Assembly (NCBI RefSeq): GCF_017358165.1
Contig: NZ_CP071446.1
Location: 868,001 to 932,000 of the forward strand
Length of the DNA: 64,000 nucleotides
Source: Thermosipho ferrireducens
GTDB taxonomy: Bacteria; Thermotogota; Thermotogae; Thermotogales; Fervidobacteriaceae
Direction of reading: 5' to 3'
Of this stretch, positions 1-7,331 are shown in pieces. How positions within the stretch are numbered: position 1 is the first letter of the stretch; every line of letters begins with the position of its first letter. The notes under the pieces were generated by a model. That model was not told the origin of the DNA. It saw only the letters and a program-made list of their open reading frames with translations, and did no database searches. The position numbers and the translations under genes were made by a program.

Positions 1-20
1 CGTTCAGCAGGGGGATAGGG

Positions 21-908
21 GTGATCAGATTGAAAAGAAAAACGCGTTACGGATTTGAAACTTTTCTCCTTCTATCTCCTTTTTTGATACTTTTTGTTGT
101 TTTTGGAATTTTTCCTATATTATACTCATTTTTTATGAGTTTTACAGATTATTCGGCATTGAGTCCGGAATATAACTTTGTAGGATTGAAAAATTATATA
201 AAAGCATTTAATGATGAAGTTTTTTTGATATCGCTTAAAAATACAACAATATTTGTAATAGGTACAATTCCGTTTACAACAGTTTTTTCCTTATTGCTTG
301 CTGTATTAATTAATAGTAAATTCTTGCCGTTAAAAGATTTGTTTAAAGCTGGTTTTTTCTTACCATCTGTTGTATCAATGGTGGTTATTGCAACAATGTG
401 GATGTATCTTTATAGTGCCGATGGTTTTTTTAACAAAATGATAGAATTCTTTGGGGGAAATGCACTTTCCACAAGCTGGTTAGCTCACACAAAAACAGCG
501 CTTTTATCCATTATGATAATGGATATCTGGGCGGCCATAGGATATTATACCATACTATTTTTGGCGGGGCTTCAAAGTATTCCTCAGCAATTATATGAAG
601 CCGCATCGATCGATGGAGCAAATAAAATAAAGACCTTTTTTAAAATAACACTTCCACTTTTAAAACCAACATTGTATTTTGTTATAGCTTTAAATACAAT
701 AAGATCTTTTCAGATCTTTTCAGAGATTTTTACAATGACAGGTGGAGGACCTATGAATTCTACACAAACGATTGTTCATTATCTTTACATAGTAGGATTT
801 AGAAACTTTGATATGGGCTACGCCTCTGCCATAGCATATATACTTGTTTTCATAATATTAACGGTAACTATAGTTCAAGGGAAACTTCTTAGGAGTGAAA
901 ATATATGA
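21..908 (+). CDS. ABC sugar transporter permease, MalF/UgpA type
   Basis: Inner-membrane permease of a carbohydrate importer. The 295-residue protein has about six hydrophobic segments (first near residues 14-38) and the EAA loop at residues 193-216 (YEAASIDGAN... LPLLKP), which docks the ATPase subunit. The GTG start at 21 follows a purine-rich stretch (bases 8-20); a TTG at 30 is an alternative. Bases 16-18 read TAG and may end an upstream gene, such as a solute-binding protein, outside the window. Its stop overlaps the start of the next permease by four bases, so the two are translationally coupled. The substrate cannot be read from sequence. Confidence 0.93.
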   Translation: MIRLKRKTRYGFETFLLLSPFLILFVVFGIFPILYSFFMSFTDYSALSPEYNFVGLKNYIKAFNDEVFLISLKNTTIFVIGTIPFTTVFSLLLAVLINSKFLPLKDLFKAGFFLPSVVSMVVIATMWMYLYSADGFFNKMIEFFGGNALSTSWLAHTKTALLSIMIMDIWAAIGYYTILFLAGLQSIPQQLYEAASIDGANKIKTFFKITLPLLKPTLYFVIALNTIRSFQIFSEIFTMTGGGPMNSTQTIVHYLYIVGFRNFDMGYASAIAYILVFIILTVTIVQGKLLRSENI

Positions 909-2089
909 AAAAAGTATTGTTTCTAACTATTATGTTTGCACTTTTACTTGTTTCACTTTTTCCAATGATAGCTATGTTTTACACAGCGGTTATTCCAAGT
1001 GGAAATTTAACAAGAGTAATAAAGGAAAGATATATAAATGATTTTGAAACAAAGTACATGATTTATTTGAGGAGAAAAGTAAAGTCCGGCGGGAAAATTT
1101 CTATTGTTAAAGAGTCGCCTGAGTCAACAAAGTCTATACTTGTAGAAAGAGATGTAACATTATTGGCGGATAAACTTGACATGAGAGTTGCAAAGTATGT
1201 AGAGTTCTGGGTTAAAGGTAAGGGTTCTTTTTCCGTAGAAATACTGGACGCCTTTGGAAAAAGTACAGTAAAAACTTTTTCCGGTAATGATGAGTGGAGA
1301 AAATATAGGATAAAATACAACGAAATGAAGTATATCAATTTAAAATATGTATCTAAAATTATCTTTCGTTTTGATGGGAAACATTACCTTGATGATGTAA
1401 AACTTGTTTATAAATTTCCAGCTTTTTTAAATTTTATAAGCGTATTAAAAGAAGATATGTTTGGAAGGTATATATTTAATAGTTTTCTTGTCTCAAGTGT
1501 TGTGGTTTTAGGGAATATGATTTTCTCGACAATGGTTGCATATGCGTTTGCGAGGAGAGAATTTTTTGGTAAAAATATTTTATTTTCAATAGTACTTATG
1601 ACTATGATGATTCCACCTCAGATTACAATTATTCCTATATTTATTCTTATGAAAAAAATTGGATGGATAGATACGTATTTTGCGCTAACTGTTCCTTTGC
1701 TTGTAACACCATTTAGCATTTTTTTGCTGAAGCAATACATAGAGCAATTGCCAGTTGAGCTTGAACAAGCCGCATATGTAGATGGAGCTAATACATTCCA
1801 GATATTGTTTAAAATAGTGTTTCCACTTACGAAACCAGCGCTCGCAGTTATGGGAATAAACACTTTTATTGCGGTGTGGAACGATCTTTTTTATCCGCTT
1901 GTAATGACAAATTCGCGTGAGATGAGAACAGTTCAGGTGGGACTTGCGCTTTATCAAAAATTAAATCAGGTAGACTGGCCAAGACTAATGGCCGCTTCTT
2001 CCATAATAGGAATACCTGTAATAATAGTATTTCTGGTGTTCCAAAAGCATATTATATCTGGAATTACGAAGGGGGCTTTAAAAGGATGA
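905..2089 (+). CDS. ABC sugar transporter permease, MalG/UgpE type, with extracytoplasmic insert
   Basis: Second permease of the importer. The EAA loop is at about residues 285-310 (EQAAYVDGAN... FPLTKP). Family members are usually about 275-300 residues; this one has 394. The extra sequence, residues about 45-170, sits between the first transmembrane helix (residues 4-28) and the second (about 190-210) and should face outside. It is rich in alternating hydrophobic residues and ends with DEWRKYRIKY ... ISKIIFRFDG-like and DDVKLVYK strands, a pattern seen in jelly-roll carbohydrate-binding domains. That domain assignment is inference. ATGA overlap with the following gene. Confidence 0.92.
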   Translation: MKKVLFLTIMFALLLVSLFPMIAMFYTAVIPSGNLTRVIKERYINDFETKYMIYLRRKVKSGGKISIVKESPESTKSILVERDVTLLADKLDMRVAKYVEFWVKGKGSFSVEILDAFGKSTVKTFSGNDEWRKYRIKYNEMKYINLKYVSKIIFRFDGKHYLDDVKLVYKFPAFLNFISVLKEDMFGRYIFNSFLVSSVVVLGNMIFSTMVAYAFARREFFGKNILFSIVLMTMMIPPQITIIPIFILMKKIGWIDTYFALTVPLLVTPFSIFLLKQYIEQLPVELEQAAYVDGANTFQILFKIVFPLTKPALAVMGINTFIAVWNDLFYPLVMTNSREMRTVQVGLALYQKLNQVDWPRLMAASSIIGIPVIIVFLVFQKHIISGITKGALKG

Positions 2090-3009
2090 AGAGTTATACA
2101 TACTCTGAAATTAAACGTATTCCTGAAATTTTAAAAGAGATGGAAAAGTATTCTTTTGGTTTTTTGCCGTCCAAAAAGTACTTTTTTGTGGGATGTGGTT
2201 CCTCTTACAATCTTTCTTTTACTGCATCAAAAGTTCTGGAAAATTTTGGTATAGATTCTGAAGTTATTACTGGTGGGAAAGTTATTGCTTTTGATTATGT
2301 TCCTAAATGTGATGTTGCTATTTTTATTTCCAGAACAGGTGAATCAACAGAAACTATTAAAGCAGCGGAGAAATTTAAAGAAAAAGGAATATATACAATA
2401 GGAATAACATGTGAAAAAAATACCTCGCTTGAAAAAGTGTGCGCGCAGACTTTTGTTTTTGAATTTCTTTACGAAAACAGTATAGTGATGACAGGTTCGT
2501 TCGTAGCTATTTTATACTTTTTGATAAAGATGCATGATGTTGATGGATATCTTCATGAGAAAAGTAAAAGACTCATATACGAAACGGAAATATTATTAGA
2601 AAATATGGATTTAAAAAAATTTAACCATTTTATTTTTCTTGGTTTTGATGAAGAATACGGGATATCTAAAGAAGGGGCTTTGAAAATGCAGGAGATGGCG
2701 AAACAGTTTGTCGAATTTCATGAGCCACTTGAGTACAGACACGGGCCTATATCAAATATAAGTGAAAATTCGCTTGTAGTAATTAATTCAAAAGACACAT
2801 CGTTTGAATATCAATTGAAAAAAGATCTGGAAAGGTATACAAAAGTAATATTTTTAGGAGAAAATGGGGATTTAGATCTCAAATATAATTATGGACTTGA
2901 AACTCCTTTAAAAGTGATATTTTCACAGATCTTATCATATAGAAAAGCCATTTGTGAGGGCTTTAATCCGGATGTTCCAGATAATCTGACCAAGAGTGTA
3001 AAAATTTAA
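2086..3009 (+). CDS. double SIS-domain sugar-phosphate isomerase/deaminase (AgaS/GlmS C-terminal type)
   Basis: Cytoplasmic enzyme of 307 residues with two SIS domains. It carries the phosphosugar-binding motifs GCGSSYN (37-42), SRTGES (82-87) and EPLEYRHGP (213-221), the last typical of GlmS isomerase domains and AgaS/NagB-II amino-sugar-6-phosphate deaminases. There is no N-terminal glutaminase domain, so it is not a full GlmS. Its ATG overlaps the permease stop (ATGA), so it most likely processes the imported amino sugar. The exact substrate is unknown. The gene is followed by a strong palindromic terminator. Confidence 0.85.
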   Translation: MKSYTYSEIKRIPEILKEMEKYSFGFLPSKKYFFVGCGSSYNLSFTASKVLENFGIDSEVITGGKVIAFDYVPKCDVAIFISRTGESTETIKAAEKFKEKGIYTIGITCEKNTSLEKVCAQTFVFEFLYENSIVMTGSFVAILYFLIKMHDVDGYLHEKSKRLIYETEILLENMDLKKFNHFIFLGFDEEYGISKEGALKMQEMAKQFVEFHEPLEYRHGPISNISENSLVVINSKDTSFEYQLKKDLERYTKVIFLGENGDLDLKYNYGLETPLKVIFSQILSYRKAICEGFNPDVPDNLTKSVKI

Positions 3010-3014
3010 AACAG

Positions 3015-3112
3015 AACTTTTTTGATTATTAATTTCTAATGAAAAACACGGCTTTTCAAAGCCGTGTTTTATGGTTTTATATTACATTAACTAACTTTTT
3101 TGATTATTAATT
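3015..3112. repeat. 20-bp exact direct repeat flanking the terminator
   Basis: AACTTTTTTGATTATTAATT occurs at 3015-3034 and again at 3093-3112. The second copy includes the last codons of the minus-strand permease gene. The two copies bracket the terminator hairpin; see findings. Confidence 0.85.
3043..3070. terminator. bidirectional rho-independent terminator
   Basis: Perfect 13-bp inverted repeat (AAAACACGGCTTT / AAAGCCGTGTTTT) with a minimal loop and A/T runs on both sides. It lies between two convergent transcription units, the sugar operon (+) and the ABC-2 exporter operon (-), and can serve both. Confidence 0.9.
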
Positions 3113-4589
3113 GTTTTAGTTTTCTCATAAATATCCACGAAATAATTATAGTTGTAATGATTGAACCAATCATTATTAATATCAGGAGTGGTTTGTATTT
3201 TTCAAAACCATTTGCAAGCAAACTTAATGGTAAAACACTTCCAATTGCGAGACCCATCGTAATTCCTTCGATTAGGAATGTGGCTGGAATACTGAAGATT
3301 CTATTCATATTGTTGGATTTTATGTTTGGCGAACGAATTGCGAAATATGCTCCCAGGATAGCACTCATGCAGAATAGAAATATAGAGAACAAAAGTGAGG
3401 TAAACATGATAGGTTTGATAGTATACAAAAATACTGATACAACAGAAACAGCAAAAAGGATTAAAAAATTCAATGATGTAGTTATGAATATTTTTGGAAA
3501 CATGAATGCTGAAAAACGAACAGGATAAATTGAAACAAGATCTATTTTTGAAAATTCAGAAATAGTTAATATTCCTGTTTCAAGAGCAATGTAGAATGTA
3601 AAAATGGGTATTGTATACATTATAGGGGCAAAAGTATTTTCTGTCATAAACATCATGAAAATGCTAAATCCTAATGGATAAAGTACAAAATATAAAAATC
3701 TTTCATATCTTGCAGCGGCTTTCAGATCTTTTTTTATTATGGCTTTCAGGATAGAGCCTGAGCCTTTTATTAAATATTTATTTTTTTGCTTTCGTTGAAC
3801 TGGTTCGAACGCTGTTTTATTGGAGATTAAAACAAACACTACGCTTAAGACAATTGTCGAAAGAAAAGCGAACAAAAATGTTTTTCTTGAAATAAAACTC
3901 CAGGCTAATAAATTATATTCTTTTGTAGAGAAAATAAAAAATTTGGTTATGTTTTGAAGGTTTGATGTAGAAACGTTGGTTAAAGATATTATCGAAAAAT
4001 AGAAGAATACAGATAACAGCATCATGATCATATAAAACCTTTTCGTGAAAGATTTTGTGGTTTTTCCACCAAACAACACACCTAAAATGGATGAAAAAAC
4101 AATAAGAAAGGTTATATGAAGAATAATTTTAAAAATTGAGAAAAATATATTTTCCCCTATAACAATCGCGTATGAAATAGTGATAAATATGAAAAATATC
4201 AGGATGAATATTTGAGAAACAGTAGCCATGAATATCTGGTAGGCAGTTAATACGCTTCTTGAAATCGGCATAGTTAGTAGTAATTCTATTTCATCGTTTC
4301 GTGAAAGCGAGTACATAGCAAGACCTACAAATCCTGCTATAAAAAAAAGAGAGAGCAGTGTTATCCAGAAAAGGAATAAAAGTTTAACTGTTACAGGATC
4401 TACCGCATAGAGGTTTTCAAAGATTTTCTTTGAGAAAATGTATACGAAAATGCCCATTGGTATTGCTCCAAAAATATAACTTATAATACGATTAAGAGAA
4501 TTTGATTTCATTCTGCGTCTTGTTTTTCTGGTATTTTGAACAATGTGCGGATTTGATAAATATTTTAAAAGTATCCAGAAATTTTTCAT
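3087..4589 (-). CDS. ABC-2 type transporter permease (large)
   Basis: Integral membrane protein of 500 residues with roughly ten to twelve hydrophobic segments and a basic N-terminal stretch (KTRRRMKSN near residue 20). It lies 13 bp downstream of an ABC ATPase gene of the DrrA/CcmA type, so the two should form an efflux or multidrug/lipid-type ABC transporter. No family-specific catalytic motif is expected or seen; the call rests on topology and neighbours. It is the last gene of a four-gene operon headed by a winged-helix regulator. Confidence 0.8.
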   Translation of the reverse strand: MKNFWILLKYLSNPHIVQNTRKTRRRMKSNSLNRIISYIFGAIPMGIFVYIFSKKIFENLYAVDPVTVKLLFLFWITLLSLFFIAGFVGLAMYSLSRNDEIELLLTMPISRSVLTAYQIFMATVSQIFILIFFIFITISYAIVIGENIFFSIFKIILHITFLIVFSSILGVLFGGKTTKSFTKRFYMIMMLLSVFFYFSIISLTNVSTSNLQNITKFFIFSTKEYNLLAWSFISRKTFLFAFLSTIVLSVVFVLISNKTAFEPVQRKQKNKYLIKGSGSILKAIIKKDLKAAARYERFLYFVLYPLGFSIFMMFMTENTFAPIMYTIPIFTFYIALETGILTISEFSKIDLVSIYPVRFSAFMFPKIFITTSLNFLILFAVSVVSVFLYTIKPIMFTSLLFSIFLFCMSAILGAYFAIRSPNIKSNNMNRIFSIPATFLIEGITMGLAIGSVLPLSLLANGFEKYKPLLILIMIGSIITTIIISWIFMRKLKQLIIKKVS

Positions 4590-4602
4590 ATTTTCACCTC
4601 AT

Positions 4603-5346
4603 TTAAAGTATATCTACGGCGTTTTTTATATTTTCTTCCTGAGCTGTCAATTCCAGGAATAAATCTTCAAGAGATTTATCTTTTCCTTTCTTTAACGTTT
4701 CTATATCTCCTTGGGCTATTATTTCACCCCTGTCAATTATTGCTATCACATCGCACATTTTTTCGGCAATTTCAAGGATATGGGTTGTTAGAAAGATTGT
4801 TATACCTTGATTTGCATATTTTTTTAATAATTCTTTTAGTATTCTGGCACTTCTTGCGTCTAAGCCAACAGTAGGTTCGTCTAAAAATATAACTTCCGGC
4901 TTTCTCATTAAAACACTAATGAGCATTAGTTTTTGTTTCATACCGTGAGACATATCTGAGACCTGTTTATCAAGATAGTCTACTCCAAAAGCATTTGAAA
5001 GTTCTTTTATTCTTTTTTTTACTTCATCGTTATTTACCCTGTAAATGTCCATTATAAATTCTAAGTATTCAAAACCTTTTAAATGATCATATATTTTTGG
5101 CTCATCCGGGACAACACCTATCCTTCGTTTTATTTCGAGTTCATTTTTCCTCATATCTAATCCCAGAATCTCTATCTTTCCGCTTGTGGGTTTTAAAGAA
5201 CCTGTTAGCATCCTGATAGTTGTGGTTTTCCCTGCGCCGTTTGGTCCAAGAAAACCAAAGATTTGTCCTCTGGGGATAAAGAGGTTTATTTTGCTTACGG
5301 CTGTAAAATCTCCAAACATTTTAGTTAGATTTTCCGCTTTTATCAT
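4603..5346 (-). CDS. ABC transporter ATP-binding protein (DrrA/CcmA-like)
   Basis: Nucleotide-binding subunit of 247 residues. Walker A GPNGAGKTT is at 34-42, the signature is the variant MSHGMKQ (132-138, in place of LSGGQ), Walker B VIFLDEP is at 152-158, and the switch histidine is in LTTHILE near 188. The variant signature is common in ABC-2 export ATPases. The ATG at 5346 follows GGAGGTGGTTAA; the first 26 nt overlap the upstream membrane-protein gene. Partner permease immediately downstream. Confidence 0.92.
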   Translation of the reverse strand: MIKAENLTKMFGDFTAVSKINLFIPRGQIFGFLGPNGAGKTTTIRMLTGSLKPTSGKIEILGLDMRKNELEIKRRIGVVPDEPKIYDHLKGFEYLEFIMDIYRVNNDEVKKRIKELSNAFGVDYLDKQVSDMSHGMKQKLMLISVLMRKPEVIFLDEPTVGLDARSARILKELLKKYANQGITIFLTTHILEIAEKMCDVIAIIDRGEIIAQGDIETLKKGKDKSLEDLFLELTAQEENIKNAVDIL

Positions 5347-5959
5347 TTAACCACCTCCTGATGTGTTCGGAAATTTTCTGGCAGAATTCATTTAAGTTTG
5401 GTTCACCAAGTATTTTGTGGGTTTTTTTCGATATTCTGAATATTGCTTTATCGTTTTTGATATTTATAATTATTCCCTTTCCGTGTACTATGGCATTTTT
5501 ATTGAATTTTGCTAAAATGACTATAGGTTTTTTTGTATAATTTCCTTTTTCGCAGCTTTCTGCAACTTTTTCTGAGAATTGCGTAATATAAACCCAGTTA
5601 TATATTGGAATTTTTTTCATTAACCAGATTTTATACACCACTAAAATTCCAGAAATCCATATGTACTCTGGAAAATACATAATGGAAAAAATTAAAATAT
5701 TCAAACAAAACATTTTGAGCGTTATTTTGTAATCCAGATAGTTCAAAAAGTTGAAAAACAGGCCAATGGAAATTACTCCGTAATAAATATAGATATTTTT
5801 TGAAAGAATTGATAATACTATTATCAGTAAAATTAACGCAACCGACCAAAAATCATCGTTTCTTAATAAGGTACTTTTTCCGGTGTAGCCCAGAAATTTT
5901 AATGTTAAATATCTTATTGTCAAAAAAATTATTAAAAAAACGAAAATTTCAACTAACAT
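5321..5959 (-). CDS. membrane protein of unknown function in ABC exporter operon
   Basis: 212 residues: an N-terminal half with about four hydrophobic helices (residues 1-115), then a soluble C-terminal half of mixed alpha/beta character that is probably cytoplasmic. I do not recognise a family. It is co-transcribed between a winged-helix regulator, whose stop shares bases with this start (TAATG), and the ABC ATPase, which overlaps its 3' end. A sensory or accessory role for the exporter is plausible but not shown. Confidence 0.7.
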   Translation of the reverse strand: MLVEIFVFLIIFLTIRYLTLKFLGYTGKSTLLRNDDFWSVALILLIIVLSILSKNIYIYYGVISIGLFFNFLNYLDYKITLKMFCLNILIFSIMYFPEYIWISGILVVYKIWLMKKIPIYNWVYITQFSEKVAESCEKGNYTKKPIVILAKFNKNAIVHGKGIIINIKNDKAIFRISKKTHKILGEPNLNEFCQKISEHIRRWLNDKSGKSN

Positions 5960-6492
5960 TAATCGATCACCTCTATCAAATCAAGATCTATAAGTTTTTT
6001 AATTATGCACAGAATGTCAAATTCGCTCATTTTTATTCTTTCGAAAATTTCTTTTGCTGAAATACCACTGCTATCAGAAGGGGGTATTAAAAACAGAATC
6101 TTTCCTTCTGATTCTGAAAATTCTATTTTTTTTCCCCTGTAAATTACTCCGTTTATAATCTCCTTTTTTAAGTTATAGCTATACTTTAAATCTTCCGTTT
6201 TCATTCTGAATTTTTTGGATTTTAATTCGAAGATTTTTAAAATGTCGTTTATATCTATCGTTATTGTTCCGCCGACGTAAGTATATTTCTTGGATGGTCG
6301 GCCTATCTTTTTTTCAATTTTAGAAGATACTATTCCAAACTTTTCTAATACTTCAAGATATCTTTGTACAGTAAAAGTGTGAAATCCAAGTTTTCTGGCT
6401 ATTGTACTTGGATTTTGGTTTGGATTGTTTTTCAAAAAATACAAAACTTCAAACAATTGAGGCGATGCTATTATCTTAAGAAGTTCATTCAT
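5959..6492 (-). CDS. winged-helix transcriptional regulator
   Basis: 177 residues. The N-terminal ~75 residues form an ArsR/MarR-like winged helix: FEVLYFLKNN, NPSTIARKLGF as the first helix pair, HTFTVQRYLEVLEKFGIV as the recognition part, and KKIGRPSKKYTY as the wing. The C-terminal ~100 residues hold a second helical segment (SAKEIFERIKMSEFDILCII), which may be another small DNA-binding or dimerisation module. As first gene of the exporter operon it probably autoregulates; a perfect 15-bp palindrome overlaps its promoter. Confidence 0.8.
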   Translation of the reverse strand: MNELLKIIASPQLFEVLYFLKNNPNQNPSTIARKLGFHTFTVQRYLEVLEKFGIVSSKIEKKIGRPSKKYTYVGGTITIDINDILKIFELKSKKFRMKTEDLKYSYNLKKEIINGVIYRGKKIEFSESEGKILFLIPPSDSSGISAKEIFERIKMSEFDILCIIKKLIDLDLIEVID

Positions 6493-6510
6493 TTTTTCTC
6501 TCCTTTTTTC

Positions 6511-6550
6511 AATTTCATTGAAATTATATCCTAATTGAAAATTCTGTCAA
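6511..6550 (-). promoter_or_regulatory. sigma-A promoter with overlapping palindromic operator
   Basis: On the minus strand, TTGACA (6550-6545), a 16-nt spacer and TATAAT (6528-6523) make a consensus promoter for the regulator-exporter operon. The perfect palindrome AATTTCATTGAAATT at 6511-6525 overlaps the -10 box and the start-site region. This is where a repressor would bind, and the first gene encodes a winged-helix protein. Confidence 0.85.
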
Positions 6551-6648
6551 GTCTTTAAAAGATGGTTTCAAAATGGAAGGAAATATGTTGACAGAAAAAG
6601 TTAATAAGGAATCATTTGCATTTTTGAAGGTAAGTGATCAAATAAACA

Positions 6649-6674
6649 AAATGGCAGGATTAAACCTGCCATTT
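6649..6674 (-). terminator. hairpin terminator downstream of tRNA-Pro
   Basis: 10-bp stem (AAATGGCAGG / CCTGCCATTT) with a 6-nt loop, about 55 bp 3' of the minus-strand tRNA gene. The T run on the minus side is interrupted (TTTTGTTTATTT), so it is a moderate terminator. Confidence 0.7.
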
Positions 6675-6728
6675 ATCGTATATTATCCTGTTTTATAAAT
6701 AATATTCTGGAATAGTGGTTTACAAGAA

Positions 6729-6805
6729 TGGTCTGGGCGGTGGGACTTGAACCCACGACCTCCAGATCCCGATTCTGGCGTTCTAGCCAACTGAACTACG
6801 CCCAG
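6729..6805 (-). tRNA. tRNA-Pro (anticodon CGG)
   Basis: 77 nt including an encoded 3' CCA. Acceptor stem CTGGGCG/CGCCCAG is perfect, with the C1-G72 pair typical of bacterial tRNA-Pro. D-arm GTTC...GAAC, anticodon stem CCAGA/TCTGG around loop ATCGGGA (anticodon CGG, reads CCG, G37), T-arm GTGGG/CCCAC with TTCAAGT. It is a single gene on the minus strand, flanked by REP-like repeats on its 5' side. Confidence 0.96.
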
Positions 6806-6857
6806 AGAGCACAAAATATTTTATCATATTGAAAGTGTGAAATCAAGGATTTGTAGA

Positions 6858-7167
6858 AGAGATTGGCGAGAGTTGGCGAGTGTTGGCAAGATTAGCGAGG
6901 ATTAGTAAAATAAGATCCCTCGTCATTACATTCCTCGGGATGACATCCCCCTCACATTCGTTCGGGATGACAATAAAGGAAAAGATCCTTCGTTGCTATG
7001 CTCCTCAGGATGACAAAAAACAGCGTGGTTGGATTTCACCTGTGTCATTCCGAACCCGAAGGGTGAGGAATCTTATGATTAGCGAGGTTGGCGAGAGTTA
7101 GTAAAAAAGATCCTTTGTCGTTGTGCTCCTCAGGATGACATCTCCCTCACATTCGCCTGGAATGACA
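6858..7167. repeat. REP-like and GGCGAG-type short repeat cluster
   Basis: Non-coding cluster between tRNA-Pro and rel. It has units of the form AGATCCYTCGT...CTCCTCAGGATGACA at about 6911-6945, 6990-7015 and 7105-7140, with one inverted unit (TGTCATTCCGAACCCGAAGG) at about 7042. These are flanked by short tandem variants of GATTGGCGAGAGTTAGCGAG at 6858-6906 and 7077-7101. The same two families recur near 59 kb. Short open frames here are not genes. The rest of 7168-7260 shows nothing recognisable. Confidence 0.85.
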
Positions 7168-7265
7168 GGAAAAGATGTTGTCATTAAACGTTGGATTGTC
7201 GATTTTATTGTTTTTCATTCTTTCTTTTCAAAAGTTCCTCATACTTTGTGAGAATTTTAGCAGAA

Positions 7266-7294
7266 TTTAAGGTTTAAAAATTTTGTGGTAAAAT
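7266..7294 (+). promoter_or_regulatory. probable rel promoter, extended -10
   Basis: TGGTAAAAT (7286-7294) is an extended -10 element; a weak -35 (TTTAAG, 7266-7271) lies 17 nt upstream. The rel start codon is 37 nt downstream. Confidence 0.5.
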
Positions 7295-7331
7295 AATAAA
7301 CAAAATTATTTTATTTTTAGGAAGTGGAAAT

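Noticed and set aside
6586-6615. TTGACA on the plus strand as a promoter
   Set aside because: No -10 at 16-18 nt spacing, and the next plus-strand gene is more than 700 bp away.
6880-7101. 73-codon open frame in the repeat cluster near the tRNA
   Set aside because: It runs through REP-like units and has no ribosome site or protein character; the frame is a by-product of the repeats.
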